DNA from: Bradyrhizobium sp. CB1717
GTDB taxonomy: Bacteria; Pseudomonadota; Alphaproteobacteria; Rhizobiales; Xanthobacteraceae
Direction: 5' to 3'
DNA length: 64,000 nucleotides
NCBI RefSeq assembly: GCF_029714325.1
Contig: NZ_CP121666.1
Location: 806,001 to 870,000, forward strand
The notes beneath the pieces were generated by a model, which was not told the DNA's origin, ran no database searches, and saw nothing but the letters and a program-made list of their open reading frames with translations. Position numbers and translations under genes: made by a program. The first letter of the stretch is position 1. Every line of letters starts with the position of its first letter. Positions 49,402 to 58,984 of the stretch are shown piece by piece.

Positions 49402-49599
49402 CGGCTGTGGGTAAAGCACCTTGCCCCGCTAGCAGCCTCCCATCCCCATCCCGCCTCTCTGCTGCACTGCAAAAGCCTAACCTCCCGGCGGATTGATCGG
49501 CGCCGGCCGATTTCGCTAGCCTGAAACAAGGGCCGCGTCATATCCGTATGACAGGGGCGGGCGTATCGTAGCGCCTCATGCCGGCGAGAGGATGGGATC

Positions 49600-51285
49600 G
49601 TGGCCGACAACAAAAAGCAGGAATCGCCGAAACGCCTGGCACTGGCGGAGGAGGGGGTCATGGAGACCCTGCTGCTGCCGTTCTCGCCGCGCTTCATCGT
49701 GCTGACGATCTGCGCGGTCGTCACTGCGCTGCTGATCGGCATCGGCATCGCCGACCGCAAGATCTCCGACATCCTGCTGATCCCGATCCTGATCTTCGGC
49801 GCCCTGACGCTGCTCGGCGTCCGCGACCTCTTGCAGAAGGGGCACGCGGTGCTGCGCAACTACCCGATCTCGGCGCATATGCGCTTCCTGCTCGAAGAGA
49901 TACGCCCCGAGATGCGGCAATATTTCTTCGAGAGCGAGAAGGACGGCATGCCGTTCTCGCGCGACACCCGGTCGTTGGTCTATCAGCGCGCCAAGATGCA
50001 GCTCGACAAGCGTCCGTTCGGCACGCAGGAAGACGTCTACCGCGAGGGCTATGAGTGGATGCATCACTCGGTCTCGCCGAAGACCCATGCCGAGGAGAAA
50101 TTCCGCATCACCATCGGCGGCCCCGATTGCAAGAAGCCCTACTCGGCCTCGGTGTTCAACGTCTCCGCGATGAGCTTTGGCGCGCTGAGCCCGAACGCGG
50201 TGCGGGCGCTCAATGCCGGCGCCAGGAAGGGCGGCTTCGCGCACGACACAGGCGAGGGCGGCTTCAGCCCTTATCACGCAGAGATGGGCGGCGACATCAT
50301 CTGGGAGATCGGCTCCGGCTATTTCGGCTGCCGCCATCTCGACGGCTCGTTCGACCCCGAAGCGTTCGCGCGCGTCGCCGGCCAGGACCAGATCAAGATG
50401 GTCGAGCTCAAGATCAGCCAGGGCGCCAAGCCCGGCCATGGCGGCGTGCTGCCGGCGGCGAAGGTCTCGGAGGAGATTTCAAAAATCCGCGGCGTCGCCA
50501 TGGGTGAGGACTGCATCTCGCCGGCCTCGCATCGCGCCTTCTCCACGCCTGTTGGCATGATGCAGTTCATCGCGGAGATGCGCCGCCTGTCCGGCGGCAA
50601 GCCGGCCGGCTTCAAGCTGTGCATCGGCCATCCCTGGGAATTTTTGGCGATCTGCAAGGCGATGCTGGAAACCGGCATCTATCCTGACTTCATCGTCGTC
50701 GACGGCAACGAGGGTGGCACCGGCGCGGCGCCGCTGGAGTTCATGGACCATCTCGGCATGCCGATGCGCGAGGGCGTCAATTTCGTCCATAATGCGCTGG
50801 TCGGCATCAATGCGCGCGACCGCATCAAGATCGGCGCCTCCGGCAAGATCGCCACCGCCTTCGACATGGCGCGCGCGATGGCGATCGGCGCCGACTGGTG
50901 CAATTCGGCGCGCGGCTTCATGTTCTCGCTCGGCTGCATCCAGTCGCTGAGCTGCCACACCGACCGCTGCCCGACCGGCGTCGCGACGCAGGATCCGACC
51001 CGGGCGCGCGCGCTCTACGTGCCGCTCAAGATCGACCGCGTGCACAACTATCACCATGCCACGCTGCACTCGCTGACCGAGCTGATCGCCGCGGCCGGCC
51101 TCGAGCATCCGCAGCAGCTGCGCCCGATCCATTTCAACCAGCGGACGTCGACGACCCAGGTCAAATCCTTCGCGCAGCTCTATCCGGCGCTGCGCCCCGG
51201 CGAGCTGCTCGAAGGCACCGAAGACCCGCGGTTTCGCGACGCCTGGAAGATGGCGCGGGCGGAGACGTTCCAGCCGGCGCTGTGA
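49600..51285 (+). CDS. FMN-binding glutamate synthase family protein
   Basis: 561 residues from GTG 49600 (GAGAGGATGG upstream). Two membrane helices lie at about 30-50 (FIVLTICAVVTALLIGIGIA) and 55-75. The catalytic domain is the glutamate-synthase alpha/beta barrel: SVFNVSAMSFGALSPNAVRA near 185, SQGAKPGHGGVLPAAKV near 268, and the 3Fe-4S cluster cysteines in LGCIQSLSCHTDRCPTGVAT near 447-466. It lacks the amidotransferase and small-subunit domains of GltB/GltD. Stand-alone members are membrane-linked FMN proteins with unproven reaction, perhaps a ferredoxin-dependent oxidoreductase. The fpr gene upstream on the same strand could supply electrons (inference). Confidence 0.92.
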   Translation: MADNKKQESPKRLALAEEGVMETLLLPFSPRFIVLTICAVVTALLIGIGIADRKISDILLIPILIFGALTLLGVRDLLQKGHAVLRNYPISAHMRFLLEEIRPEMRQYFFESEKDGMPFSRDTRSLVYQRAKMQLDKRPFGTQEDVYREGYEWMHHSVSPKTHAEEKFRITIGGPDCKKPYSASVFNVSAMSFGALSPNAVRALNAGARKGGFAHDTGEGGFSPYHAEMGGDIIWEIGSGYFGCRHLDGSFDPEAFARVAGQDQIKMVELKISQGAKPGHGGVLPAAKVSEEISKIRGVAMGEDCISPASHRAFSTPVGMMQFIAEMRRLSGGKPAGFKLCIGHPWEFLAICKAMLETGIYPDFIVVDGNEGGTGAAPLEFMDHLGMPMREGVNFVHNALVGINARDRIKIGASGKIATAFDMARAMAIGADWCNSARGFMFSLGCIQSLSCHTDRCPTGVATQDPTRARALYVPLKIDRVHNYHHATLHSLTELIAAAGLEHPQQLRPIHFNQRTSTTQVKSFAQLYPALRPGELLEGTEDPRFRDAWKMARAETFQPAL

Positions 51286-51389
51286 GCCGATCGCTTCGCC
51301 CGCGGCCACGTCGGGCCGGTCCGCGTAAACTCACCGCGGGCGGGGCTGGCAATTGGCATTTGGTTCAACTTTGGGTGTAAATTCACCCT

Positions 51390-51629
51390 ATGGACGAGCG
51401 ACGCAACAAAGCCAGGCATCGGGTCCTGAAGGCCGGAACGATCGAGTTCGGCGGCGGCGCGATCGACTGCACCGTTCGCAATTTCTCGGACACCGGCGCG
51501 GCACTCGACGTCACCAGCCCGGTCGGCATCCCCGAACACTTCACCCTGTTCATCCAGGCCGACGGAACGCATCTGCCCTGCACCGTGGTCTGGCGCAAGG
51601 AAAAGCGGATCGGGGTGAGGTTCGGGTAG
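51390..51629 (+). CDS. PilZ domain protein
   Basis: 79 residues, a lone PilZ domain. The c-di-GMP site is visible as RNKARHRVLKAG (RxxxR region, residues 4-12) and CTVRNFSDTGAALDV (the D/N-x-S-x-x-G motif). These small proteins bind c-di-GMP and switch motility, polysaccharide or other targets by protein contact. No obvious partner gene is adjacent. No strong ribosome site is visible before the ATG. Confidence 0.9.
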   Translation: MDERRNKARHRVLKAGTIEFGGGAIDCTVRNFSDTGAALDVTSPVGIPEHFTLFIQADGTHLPCTVVWRKEKRIGVRFG

Positions 51630-51667
51630 GGTCGTGTGCGGGAGCAAGTTCGCGCCCAAAACTCAGC

Positions 51668-51695
51668 CGTCGTCCCGGCCTTCGCCGGGACGACG
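51668..51695. repeat. short palindrome CGTCGTCCCGG (dispersed repeat fragment)
   Basis: CGTCGTCCCGGC-CTTC-GCCGGGACGACG is a perfect 12-bp hairpin with a 4-nt loop, lying between convergent PilZ and CorC-type genes. It is one arm of the class seen at 49284-49401 and may stop transcription in both directions. Confidence 0.7.
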
Positions 51696-51742
51696 CGTGA
51701 AGATTGGCGCGGTGGCGTGCGCTACTTCAACAGGCGCTCACC

Positions 51743-53038
51743 TCACGCCGCCGCCTGCTCGCCCCTCCGGCTCGCCAGGATCTTGTCGATCCGCCGGCCG
51801 TCGAGATCGACCACCTCGATATGCCAGCCGCCGAGGTCGAAGGCGTCGCCGACGTTGGGCAGCACGTTGAATTGCTGCAGCACGAGGCCCGCCACCGTGT
51901 TGAAGCGATGCGGCGGCAGCTCGATGCCGAGCAGCTCGCCGAATTCATCGACCGGCATCCAGCCGGCGACCAGCAGCGATTCGTCCGCGCGCTTGACGTA
52001 AGCCGGCTCCGGCGGGCCCTCCTCGGAGTGGAACGCGCCGACGATCGATTCCAGGATGTCGGCGGCGGTGACCACGCCTTCGAAGGCGCCGTACTCGTCA
52101 TAGACGAAGCCGACATGAACCGGAGCGGCCTTCAGGATCGTGAGCACATCGCGGGCATCCGCCGACGCGGGAATGCTCGGCGCTTCGCGGACCAGCGCCC
52201 GCAGGTCGGGTGCGCGTTCGTTCATGTACGCGACCAGCAAATCCTTGGCCTGGAGCACGCCGATCGGCTTGTCGCGATCGCCGTCGGAGGCTGGAAAGCG
52301 CGAATGCGGGCTCTTTTTGATGATCTCCTGAATGGCCTCCGGCGGGTCGTTCAAATCGATCTCGTCGACCTCCGTGCGCGGCGTCATGACGGCCCCGACC
52401 GGCCGGTCGCCGAGCCGCATCACGCCGGCGATCATCTCCTTCTCGCCGGGCTCGAGCACGCCCGCGCTTTCGGCTTCGCTGACGAGGTGATGGATCTCGT
52501 CCTCCGAGACCTTCTCCTCGGCCTTGCCGCCGCGGCCGAGCAGCGTGAGGATCAGCTTGCCGGAGACGTCGAGCAGGAACACGAGCGGCAGCGATATCTT
52601 CGCGAGCACGTGCATCGCGGGCGCGACCCTGACCGCGATGCTTTCAGGATCGCGCAGCGCCACCTGCTTCGGCACCAGCTCGCCGACAATCAGTGTTGCG
52701 TAGGTGATGAGGGTGACGACGATGCCGACGCCGACGATGTCGGCAATGCCGGAGGACAGTCCGAGCTCGACCAGCCATAGTGTCAGCCGCTGCCCGAGTG
52801 TCGCGCCGGAGAAGGCGCCCGAGAGCACGCCGACCAGCGTGATGCCGATCTGGACCGTCGAGAGGAATTTTCCGGGGTCGGACGCCAGCGTCAACGCCCG
52901 CTCGGCGCCGCGCACGCCCTTGGCGGCGAGCAGCGACAAGCGTGCCGGGCGAGACGAGACCACGGCCAGCTCCGACATGGACAAGAGGCCGTTGATGACG
53001 ATCAGGACGACGACGATGACGAGTTCGACGGAGAGCAT
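51743..53038 (-). CDS. hemolysin/CNNM family membrane protein (DUF21-CBS-CorC_HlyC)
   Basis: 431 residues from ATG 53038; an in-frame ATG at 53086 is possible but the first helix starts right at MLSVELVIVVVLIVINGLLS. Domains in order: DUF21 with four membrane helices (1-190, including GKFLSTVQIGITLVGVLSGA), a CBS pair (about 205-325, with VGAVMTPRTEVDEIDLNDPP and KDLLVAYMNER), and the C-terminal CorC_HlyC domain (about 340-425, with LVAGWMPVDEFGELLGIELP). Proteins of this type are implicated in Mg2+/Co2+ efflux. The hemolysin name is historical. Confidence 0.93.
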   Translation of the reverse strand: MLSVELVIVVVLIVINGLLSMSELAVVSSRPARLSLLAAKGVRGAERALTLASDPGKFLSTVQIGITLVGVLSGAFSGATLGQRLTLWLVELGLSSGIADIVGVGIVVTLITYATLIVGELVPKQVALRDPESIAVRVAPAMHVLAKISLPLVFLLDVSGKLILTLLGRGGKAEEKVSEDEIHHLVSEAESAGVLEPGEKEMIAGVMRLGDRPVGAVMTPRTEVDEIDLNDPPEAIQEIIKKSPHSRFPASDGDRDKPIGVLQAKDLLVAYMNERAPDLRALVREAPSIPASADARDVLTILKAAPVHVGFVYDEYGAFEGVVTAADILESIVGAFHSEEGPPEPAYVKRADESLLVAGWMPVDEFGELLGIELPPHRFNTVAGLVLQQFNVLPNVGDAFDLGGWHIEVVDLDGRRIDKILASRRGEQAAA

Positions 53039-53280
53039 TGACGTTCCGAGGTAAGCAAGTATGGCAGGGGCTGCCGGCACACGCATTGATATAGGTATTC
53101 AGAGCGGAATTGCTGGCAATTCTGTCGCATCCGTCGCCGCGAGGGAACCGCGCGGTGGGCCGTGTTCCCTGCGGTCTGCGACGACGTGACACCCGCGGAA
53201 CTACGGGCATGTGCTTAACGGGGTCTTAGTGGCCGCCGACTAGGTTCTCCGCATTTGTAAATGCATTTGGGGGACCGGGG

Positions 53281-55356
53281 ATGCGGATCGGGAAGCTTTT
53301 CGCGCTGTCGATGCTGACGGTGACGGTGTTTGCAGTCATCCTCGGCGCCGAGGTGCTCATACCCCAGACGCGCATCTTCACGAACCGTTCCGACGCGATC
53401 AGGACGGTCGACGCCTTTGGCGCGACCCTGATGATCAGCCAGCAGGTCGCCGGCCTTCGTGCCCCCTACATCGGACCGATCTTCCAGGAAGGCGCTGCGA
53501 CGCAGGCCCAGATCGACGCGGCCGCCAAGGCTGCAAAGGCGGCCGATGCGGCATTCGAGAGGGCAAGGCCTACTTTCCTGGCGCTGAATGACGCCGGACC
53601 GATGATCGAAAAGCTCGACCGTACCGCGCGGCGGCTCAAGGAGGTCACCACGGCCGCAGATCGCGCGATGAGCGTCCCCCTGGCGCAGCGCGACGGTGCC
53701 GTCATCAAGGGTTTTCTGCCCGGCGTGGCCGAGGTCATCGGCAACATCGAGCCGATCATGAATCAGCTCGAAGGACAGGTCGTCAACGCCGATTCCTCAC
53801 TTGCGGCGTTACTGAGCCTGGCGCGGACGGCGCAGGATCTGCGCGTCTCGGCCGGCAGCCGCGCCGCCACGCTGTCGCCGGCGCTGAGCGCACGTCGGCC
53901 GCTCACGGCAGCCGAAATCTCGCTGATGGATCGCATGCAGGGGCGTGTAGAGGCCGATCGCGAACGCATCGAGGCCGGCATCGATCAGCTTGGAAGCCCG
54001 CCCCGCATTTCCACCGCGCAGAAGGCGGCGACCGAATCCTATTTTGGAAAGGCAGCGGTCGTCGTGGACAAGGAGATGCCCGCGGCGAGGAGCGACGGCA
54101 AGTACGGCGTCAACGCCGAGGAGCTCGCGAGCGTCATCGTGCCGGCGATCCAGATGTTTTATGGCGTGCGCGACGCCGCGCTGGCGGAAGCCGCCGAGCG
54201 CGCCACGGCTGCGCGCGACGGCGCATTGGCGATGCTCGCGCTTGCGGGCGTTGCGGTGCTGGCGCTGCTCAGCACGCTCGCCGGCGTCACCATGATGCTG
54301 CGCAGCCGCGTCGTGACGCCGCTCAGCCGGCTCGCCGAGGTGATCGGAACGCTCGCCGCCGGACGGCATGACGTCGAGATTCCGGCGACGGGCCGCAATG
54401 ACGAGATCGGCCAGGTCGCGGGCTCGCTCCAGCACTTCAAGGATTCGCTGCTCGCCCAGAAGGCTGCCAACGAGGCGGGCGCGATCGAGGCCGAGTCGAA
54501 GCTCAAGCGCAGCCAGCGCATGGACCAGATCGCGCGCGATTTCGAGGCCATGATCGGCGACGTCATCAACACCGTCGCGTCGGCTTCCTCGGAGCTCGAA
54601 GTGTCGGCGGGAACGCTGACGAGCACGGCCGATCAATCGGAGAAGGTCACTGCGACCGTCGCCGCCGCCTCCGAGCAGGCCTCCACCAACGTGCAGACCG
54701 TTGCCGCCGCGGCGGAGGAGATGGCCTCGTCGGTCGACGAGATCAGCCGCCAGGTCCAGGACTCCGCGCGCGTCGCCGGCGAAGCCGTGCAGCAGGCCGA
54801 GCGGACCAACGATCATGTCGGCGAGCTCGCCAAGGCCGCGGGGCGGATCGGTGACGTCGTCGAACTCATCAGCCAGATCGCGGGTCAGACCAATCTCCTG
54901 GCGCTGAACGCCACCATCGAGGCGGCGCGGGCCGGCGAGGCCGGACGCGGCTTCGCGGTCGTCGCCTCCGAGGTCAAGGCGCTGGCCGAGCAGACCGCCA
55001 AGGCCACCGGCGAGATCAGCCAGCAGATCTCGGGGATCCAGGCGGCGACCGAGGATTCCGTCGGCGCCATCAAGGCGATCGGCGACACCATCACGAGGAT
55101 GTCCGAGATCGCATCCGCGATCGCCTCGGCGGTCGAGGAGCAGGGCGCGGCGACGCGCGAGATTTCCCGCAACGTGCAGCAGGCGGCGCGCGGCACCCAG
55201 CAGGTCTCCGCCAGCATCGTCGACGTGCAGCACGGCGCCAGCCAGACCGGATCGGCCTCCGCCAACGTGCTTACCGCCGCCAGATCGCTGTCGGGCGAAA
55301 GCACGCGTCTCAAGACCGAGGTCGGGAAATTCCTGGATGCGATCCGGGCCGCGTAA
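53281..55356 (+). CDS. methyl-accepting chemotaxis protein
   Basis: 691 residues. Membrane helix 1 is at about 5-27 ([20 protein letters not shown]), followed by a 280-residue mainly helical periplasmic sensor domain; helix 2 is at about 316-340 ([20 protein letters not shown]); HAMP about 340-392 ([18 protein letters not shown]); then the signalling domain with the highly conserved hairpin [20 protein letters not shown] and [18 protein letters not shown] near 530-570. There is no C-terminal CheR-tethering pentapeptide. It feeds a CheA/CheW array; ligand unknown. GCATTT/AAATGC dyad at 53251-53264 lies just upstream. Confidence 0.94.
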   Translation: MRIGKLFALSMLTVTVFAVILGAEVLIPQTRIFTNRSDAIRTVDAFGATLMISQQVAGLRAPYIGPIFQEGAATQAQIDAAAKAAKAADAAFERARPTFLALNDAGPMIEKLDRTARRLKEVTTAADRAMSVPLAQRDGAVIKGFLPGVAEVIGNIEPIMNQLEGQVVNADSSLAALLSLARTAQDLRVSAGSRAATLSPALSARRPLTAAEISLMDRMQGRVEADRERIEAGIDQLGSPPRISTAQKAATESYFGKAAVVVDKEMPAARSDGKYGVNAEELASVIVPAIQMFYGVRDAALAEAAERATAARDGALAMLALAGVAVLALLSTLAGVTMMLRSRVVTPLSRLAEVIGTLAAGRHDVEIPATGRNDEIGQVAGSLQHFKDSLLAQKAANEAGAIEAESKLKRSQRMDQIARDFEAMIGDVINTVASASSELEVSAGTLTSTADQSEKVTATVAAASEQASTNVQTVAAAAEEMASSVDEISRQVQDSARVAGEAVQQAERTNDHVGELAKAAGRIGDVVELISQIAGQTNLLALNATIEAARAGEAGRGFAVVASEVKALAEQTAKATGEISQQISGIQAATEDSVGAIKAIGDTITRMSEIASAIASAVEEQGAATREISRNVQQAARGTQQVSASIVDVQHGASQTGSASANVLTAARSLSGESTRLKTEVGKFLDAIRAA

Positions 55357-55472
55357 CAAGGTCATTGTGCAGGGAACGCGCTTCACCTAGATTTGCATTC
55401 CGGGGATGTCGCAGCCTCCCCGTGAAGTGGTGATCCCACGCAAGCGCTGCTCGCTGATCTTTGGAGCGAGCA

Positions 55473-56204
55473 ATGGACGGGATCGCAACCGAGCTTCCGC
55501 TTTTCCTGTTGGCCACCTTCGCCGGCGCGTTCGTCGCCGGCCTCTCCGGCTTCGCCTTCGGCCTCGTCGCGGCATCGCTGTGGCTCTACGTGCTGACGCC
55601 GCTCCAGAGCGCCACCCTGATCGTCGGCTTCGGCCTTCTCGTGCAGGGCTACTCGGTCTGGAAACTGCGCGCTGCGCTCGATTGGCGCCGGCTGTGGCCG
55701 TTCATCGTCGGTGCAGTCATCGGCGTGCCGGCCGGGGTCTCGCTTCTGACCTCGGCCGATCCGAAGAGTGTCCGTATCGCGGTCGGAGCTATCCTGATCG
55801 CCTACAGCCTGTATGCATTCTTCCGGCCGCAGCTCAAGCTCGCCACCGACGTACCGCCAGTCGCCGACATCACGGTCGGCTTCGTCAACGGCCTGCTTGG
55901 CGGGCTGACGGGCCTTGCCGGCATCGTCGTCACCATCTGGTGCAATCTGCGCGGCCTGCCGAAGGACGCGCAGCGTGCCACGTTTCAGCCTGTCGCGGTC
56001 GCGGTGTTCGCCATGGCGGCGCTCTGGCTCGGCGCCAAGGGATCGCTCACGCTCGATACGGCGAGGCTGTTCGCGCTCGGCCTGCCGTTCCTGTTCGCCG
56101 GCACCTGGCTAGGGCTGAAGCTGTTCGGCCGAATCGACGAGGCCGCGTTCCGGAAGATCGTGCTCGCGCTGCTGTTCGTCTCGGGCGTTGCGCTGTTGTT
56201 CTGA
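55473..56204 (+). CDS. TauE/SafE family sulfite exporter-like permease
   Basis: 243 residues from ATG 55473 (TTGGAG six bases upstream). Seven or eight membrane helices. Characteristic segments: FLLATFAGAFVAGLSGFAFG near 15, the internal repeat FVNGLLGGLTGLAGIVVTIW near 137, and the basic loop RGLPKDAQRATF. Family members move sulfite, sulfoacetate or other organosulfur anions. No sulfur gene is adjacent. Convergent with the porin gene, 8 bp between stops. Confidence 0.9.
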   Translation: MDGIATELPLFLLATFAGAFVAGLSGFAFGLVAASLWLYVLTPLQSATLIVGFGLLVQGYSVWKLRAALDWRRLWPFIVGAVIGVPAGVSLLTSADPKSVRIAVGAILIAYSLYAFFRPQLKLATDVPPVADITVGFVNGLLGGLTGLAGIVVTIWCNLRGLPKDAQRATFQPVAVAVFAMAALWLGAKGSLTLDTARLFALGLPFLFAGTWLGLKLFGRIDEAAFRKIVLALLFVSGVALLF

Positions 56205-56212
56205 GCCGCGGC

Positions 56213-58246
56213 TCAGAACTCGCCGTGCAGCCGTCCTGAAAACACCGACACCGGTCCTCGATCCGCGTTGTAGGCGGGGTTGACGATGAGCTGGTAGTCG
56301 GCGGTGAGCGTGAGATTCTTGTTCAGCGCGTAGGCGTAATAGGTTTCGAGGATGCGCTCCTTGCGGTAGTTGAGCGCGCCGTCGCCGATGAGAACGCCGA
56401 GGCCGCCGGCGGCGAGGAAGTCGCGATAGTCCTGCGACAGCGCGTTGACGGCGCCGCCGATGCCGACGACATCGTCGGGGCGGCCCCATTTCGTGCCCTT
56501 GATCGACAGGCCACCGGACAGGCTGCGGTTGATGTCGGTGAACGCCAGCGTCTCGCTCTTGCCGTCGTTCCAGCTCCAGCGGCCGAACAGGCCGAGATCC
56601 TCGGTGATCGCCTGCTCGACGTTGACGACATAGCCGACCTTGAGACGGCCGCGCCGGGTCTGCGCGATGTCGAGATTCAGCGCGGGATTGTCCAGCGTCT
56701 CGCGGAAGCTGCCCATGTTGGCGCTGTCGACCCAGCCCATGGTGCGGAGCTTGCCGGGCTGGCCGAACAGCGAGTAGCGCGTCTCGAGTTCGAGCACGTA
56801 CTGGCCGCGCTCGCCGACCCTGGTGTCGAAATGATTTGAATTGGACTCCGCAACCATCAGGAAATAGCCGCCCCGCAGCGCCCATTGCTTCTGGTTGAGC
56901 TCGGCCGTCACGCCATAGGTGAGGCCGACCTTGTCGGCGGAATAGTCGAAGGCGCCCGGCGCCCATATCGACCAGTTCATGAAGTCCTTGCGGGTGTCCT
57001 TGGCATAGGCATTGCCGTCGAACACGTCGACCACCGCGAACTTGCCGGCCTGAACGGTGAGACGGGATACGTCGACCTTCTGTCCCAGCTGCAACTGGCC
57101 GCTCGCGAGCTCTTCCTGCTCGCCGCCGAAGCCGAAGGTCTGGCGCACGAACAGGCGCGAGGTGTTGTAGTGCGGGTAGGGGAAGTTCGACTTCTGCGCC
57201 TCGCCGTTGGGGAAGCCGGCCGCGCCGACCGTGTCGTTCAATCCAAAACCCTGGAGCAGCTCGGGATTGTAATAGACCTCGCCGCCATCCCACAGCCGCG
57301 CGTTCAGGAACAGGCTGTTGCTCCACGTCGCCTTGGCCTGCCGCGACGGCGAGAGCGAGTTCTGTCCGCTGTAGAGGGCGGGGAACGATGGATAGCCTTG
57401 CGGCAGGTAGGTGCTCTGGCCGTGAATCTCCCAGCGATCCGACTCCGGGTCGATCAGCGAGCTGTTCGGGTTATAGCCCGGCACGCCCGGCCAATCGACC
57501 TTGCGGTTGAGGCCGAGCCTGATGGTCTGGAAGTCGAGCGCCGAGGAGGTGTATTGGGCGCCCGTCGAGAACGCGATGTTGGCGGCATCGAAGCGGCTGT
57601 AGAGATATTCGAGCCGCGCGCTCCAATGCGGCGCGAAGCCGTATTCGATGCCGGCGCCCGCAATCCAGCCGGGCCGCGTGTTCAGGATTTTCGGGACGGC
57701 TTCGCCGGAGGCCGGCGCGTCGAAATAGCGTTCGCCCATCCACGCAAAGCCGCCGGTGGCATAGACGAGCCATGGACCGCTGGTGTAGCCGACCCGCCCG
57801 CGCAGGCTGGCGGTGTAGTCCCATTGCTGCGTGACGGTGTTGGCCGGTGTCGCCAGGAAGGAGACGATCGAGTTCGAGGTGATGTAGTTGGGAAACGAGA
57901 AATCACCTTCGACGCCGACCAGCCAGCCGGAGTTGAGCCGGTAATTGTAGCCCGCCTGCACGCCGCCGATCGTGCCGCTGAAGACGCCGCTGTCGCTGAT
58001 GGCGGTGCCGTCGTTCAGTGCGAAGCGCGATGAGCCGCGGCTGTAGCCCGCATGCGCGCCGATATAGAGACCGGTCCAGTCATAGACCGCTCGCAGCGCC
58101 GGCGCCTTCAGCGGCAGATCGGCCGCGCGGCCGGCGGCGGGGAGCGCCATCACGCCCGTGGCGATTGCCGCGGCCGTTCGCAAATACCTGTAACGGTGAC
58201 CTCTTAACGTCAAAACGAAACGCCCCCAAACGCGAATGTGTCCCAC
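56213..58246 (-). CDS. outer-membrane fusion: Omp25-like beta-barrel + OprB carbohydrate porin
   Basis: 677 residues from GTG 58246; the start is uncertain because in-frame TTG codons also precede the signal sequence (LRTAAAIATGVMALPAAGRA). After AADLPLKAP, residues about 50-255 match the small outer-membrane barrel of alphaproteobacteria: YDWTGLYIGAHAGYSRGSS, GVQAGYNYRLNSGWLVGVEG and HWSARLEYLYSRFD. Residues about 275-677 match OprB-type porins: WEIHGQSTYLPQGYPSFPAL near the start and ERILETYYAYALNKNLTLTA near the end, closing with Phe. Two barrels in one chain should be separate channels or one modified barrel. Likely role is sugar or solute uptake. Confidence 0.88.
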   Translation of the reverse strand: MGHIRVWGRFVLTLRGHRYRYLRTAAAIATGVMALPAAGRAADLPLKAPALRAVYDWTGLYIGAHAGYSRGSSRFALNDGTAISDSGVFSGTIGGVQAGYNYRLNSGWLVGVEGDFSFPNYITSNSIVSFLATPANTVTQQWDYTASLRGRVGYTSGPWLVYATGGFAWMGERYFDAPASGEAVPKILNTRPGWIAGAGIEYGFAPHWSARLEYLYSRFDAANIAFSTGAQYTSSALDFQTIRLGLNRKVDWPGVPGYNPNSSLIDPESDRWEIHGQSTYLPQGYPSFPALYSGQNSLSPSRQAKATWSNSLFLNARLWDGGEVYYNPELLQGFGLNDTVGAAGFPNGEAQKSNFPYPHYNTSRLFVRQTFGFGGEQEELASGQLQLGQKVDVSRLTVQAGKFAVVDVFDGNAYAKDTRKDFMNWSIWAPGAFDYSADKVGLTYGVTAELNQKQWALRGGYFLMVAESNSNHFDTRVGERGQYVLELETRYSLFGQPGKLRTMGWVDSANMGSFRETLDNPALNLDIAQTRRGRLKVGYVVNVEQAITEDLGLFGRWSWNDGKSETLAFTDINRSLSGGLSIKGTKWGRPDDVVGIGGAVNALSQDYRDFLAAGGLGVLIGDGALNYRKERILETYYAYALNKNLTLTADYQLIVNPAYNADRGPVSVFSGRLHGEF

Positions 58247-58372
58247 GCGCCGCGATATCCCTGCCGATTCGCGGCCACTCTGTCATCAGGCCTCGGTTGC
58301 CGACGCGGTCGGCCGAGATGATCTCGATTCGACGCAACTTCGTCCCAAGCCCCTGGACCTGTTGCGAACCTT

Positions 58373-58391
58373 ATTGCGATTAATTCGCAAT
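58373..58391. promoter_or_regulatory. 19-bp dyad ATTGCGA-N5-TCGCAAT upstream of the porin
   Basis: ATTGCGATTAATTCGCAAT is a perfect dyad with 7-bp arms, about 127 bp before the porin start. Its form resembles Fur/Mur-type operators of alphaproteobacteria. The rest of the 58247-58581 gap holds only this site and a terminator. Confidence 0.4.
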
Positions 58392-58474
58392 AGCAACTGG
58401 CACACGTTGCCGCAGAAAATGGTTCGCACCGCTGTGTGACAGGACTGCAACAAATTACCGGGCCCAAAAAGGAT

Positions 58475-58506
58475 GACCCCGCCCGGGGGGACATCCGGGC
58501 GGGGTC
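58475..58506 (-). terminator. rho-independent terminator
   Basis: GACCCCGCCCGG and CCGGGCGGGGTC form a perfect 12-bp stem with an 8-nt loop. Read on the minus strand it is followed by ATCCTTTTT, so it ends the transcript of the small exported protein gene at 58582-58845. Confidence 0.8.
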
Positions 58507-58581
58507 GGGGGCACGACACGGGGTGGATGAGGCGCCCGTGTCGGACGCAGATCCACGTGAGATCGGCCTCAGGTACTCAAA

Positions 58582-58845
58582 TCAGTAGCAGGAGCGAACG
58601 CGACCGACGTACTGGCCGAAGGCGTTGTACTGGGCGACCCAGCCGCAGCGGTGATAGCCGTAGTAATAGGGGTCGTTGCTGGCGGCGATCGCGGAGCCGA
58701 CGACGGCGGCGGTGGCGATGCCGGCACCGACACCCCAGACCCAGCCGGGCTGCTTGGCTTCGGCCGCGGACGTGGTGGAAACGATGCTGCCGGTGACGGC
58801 GAGGGCAGCGAGGGCTGCGGCGGCAATCTTGGTCTTGATCGACAT
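58582..58845 (-). CDS. small exported glycine/alanine-rich protein, unknown
   Basis: 87 residues from ATG 58845 (GATGGAG upstream). Signal peptide 1-31 (IAAAALAALAVTGSIVSTTS, AAEA). The mature part has a hydrophobic Gly/Ala stretch (GWVWGVGAGIATAAVVGSAI) that may span a membrane or form a hairpin, then an aromatic tail YYYGYHRCGWVAQYNAFGQY with two Cys at CGW and the final CY. Short proteins of this composition are frequent in Bradyrhizobium relatives; function unknown. It has its own clear terminator. Confidence 0.85.
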   Translation of the reverse strand: MSIKTKIAAAALAALAVTGSIVSTTSAAEAKQPGWVWGVGAGIATAAVVGSAIAASNDPYYYGYHRCGWVAQYNAFGQYVGRVRSCY

Positions 58846-58984
58846 GTGAAACTCCATCCGGGTTGAGGCGGTCCGTTGTGGTCCGCGTGCCCAGTTGGAC
58901 GGAGGCATGCCGTGTCAGGTTCGAAAGCGCACCTGGCGCTCCCGGAAGCGGGGTATTTCCTGAATAGTTTCAGTTGGATGCGGG

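Noticed and set aside
53809..55386. 525-codon minus-strand frame
   Set aside because: Antisense to the chemoreceptor gene; composition typical of GC-driven open frames.
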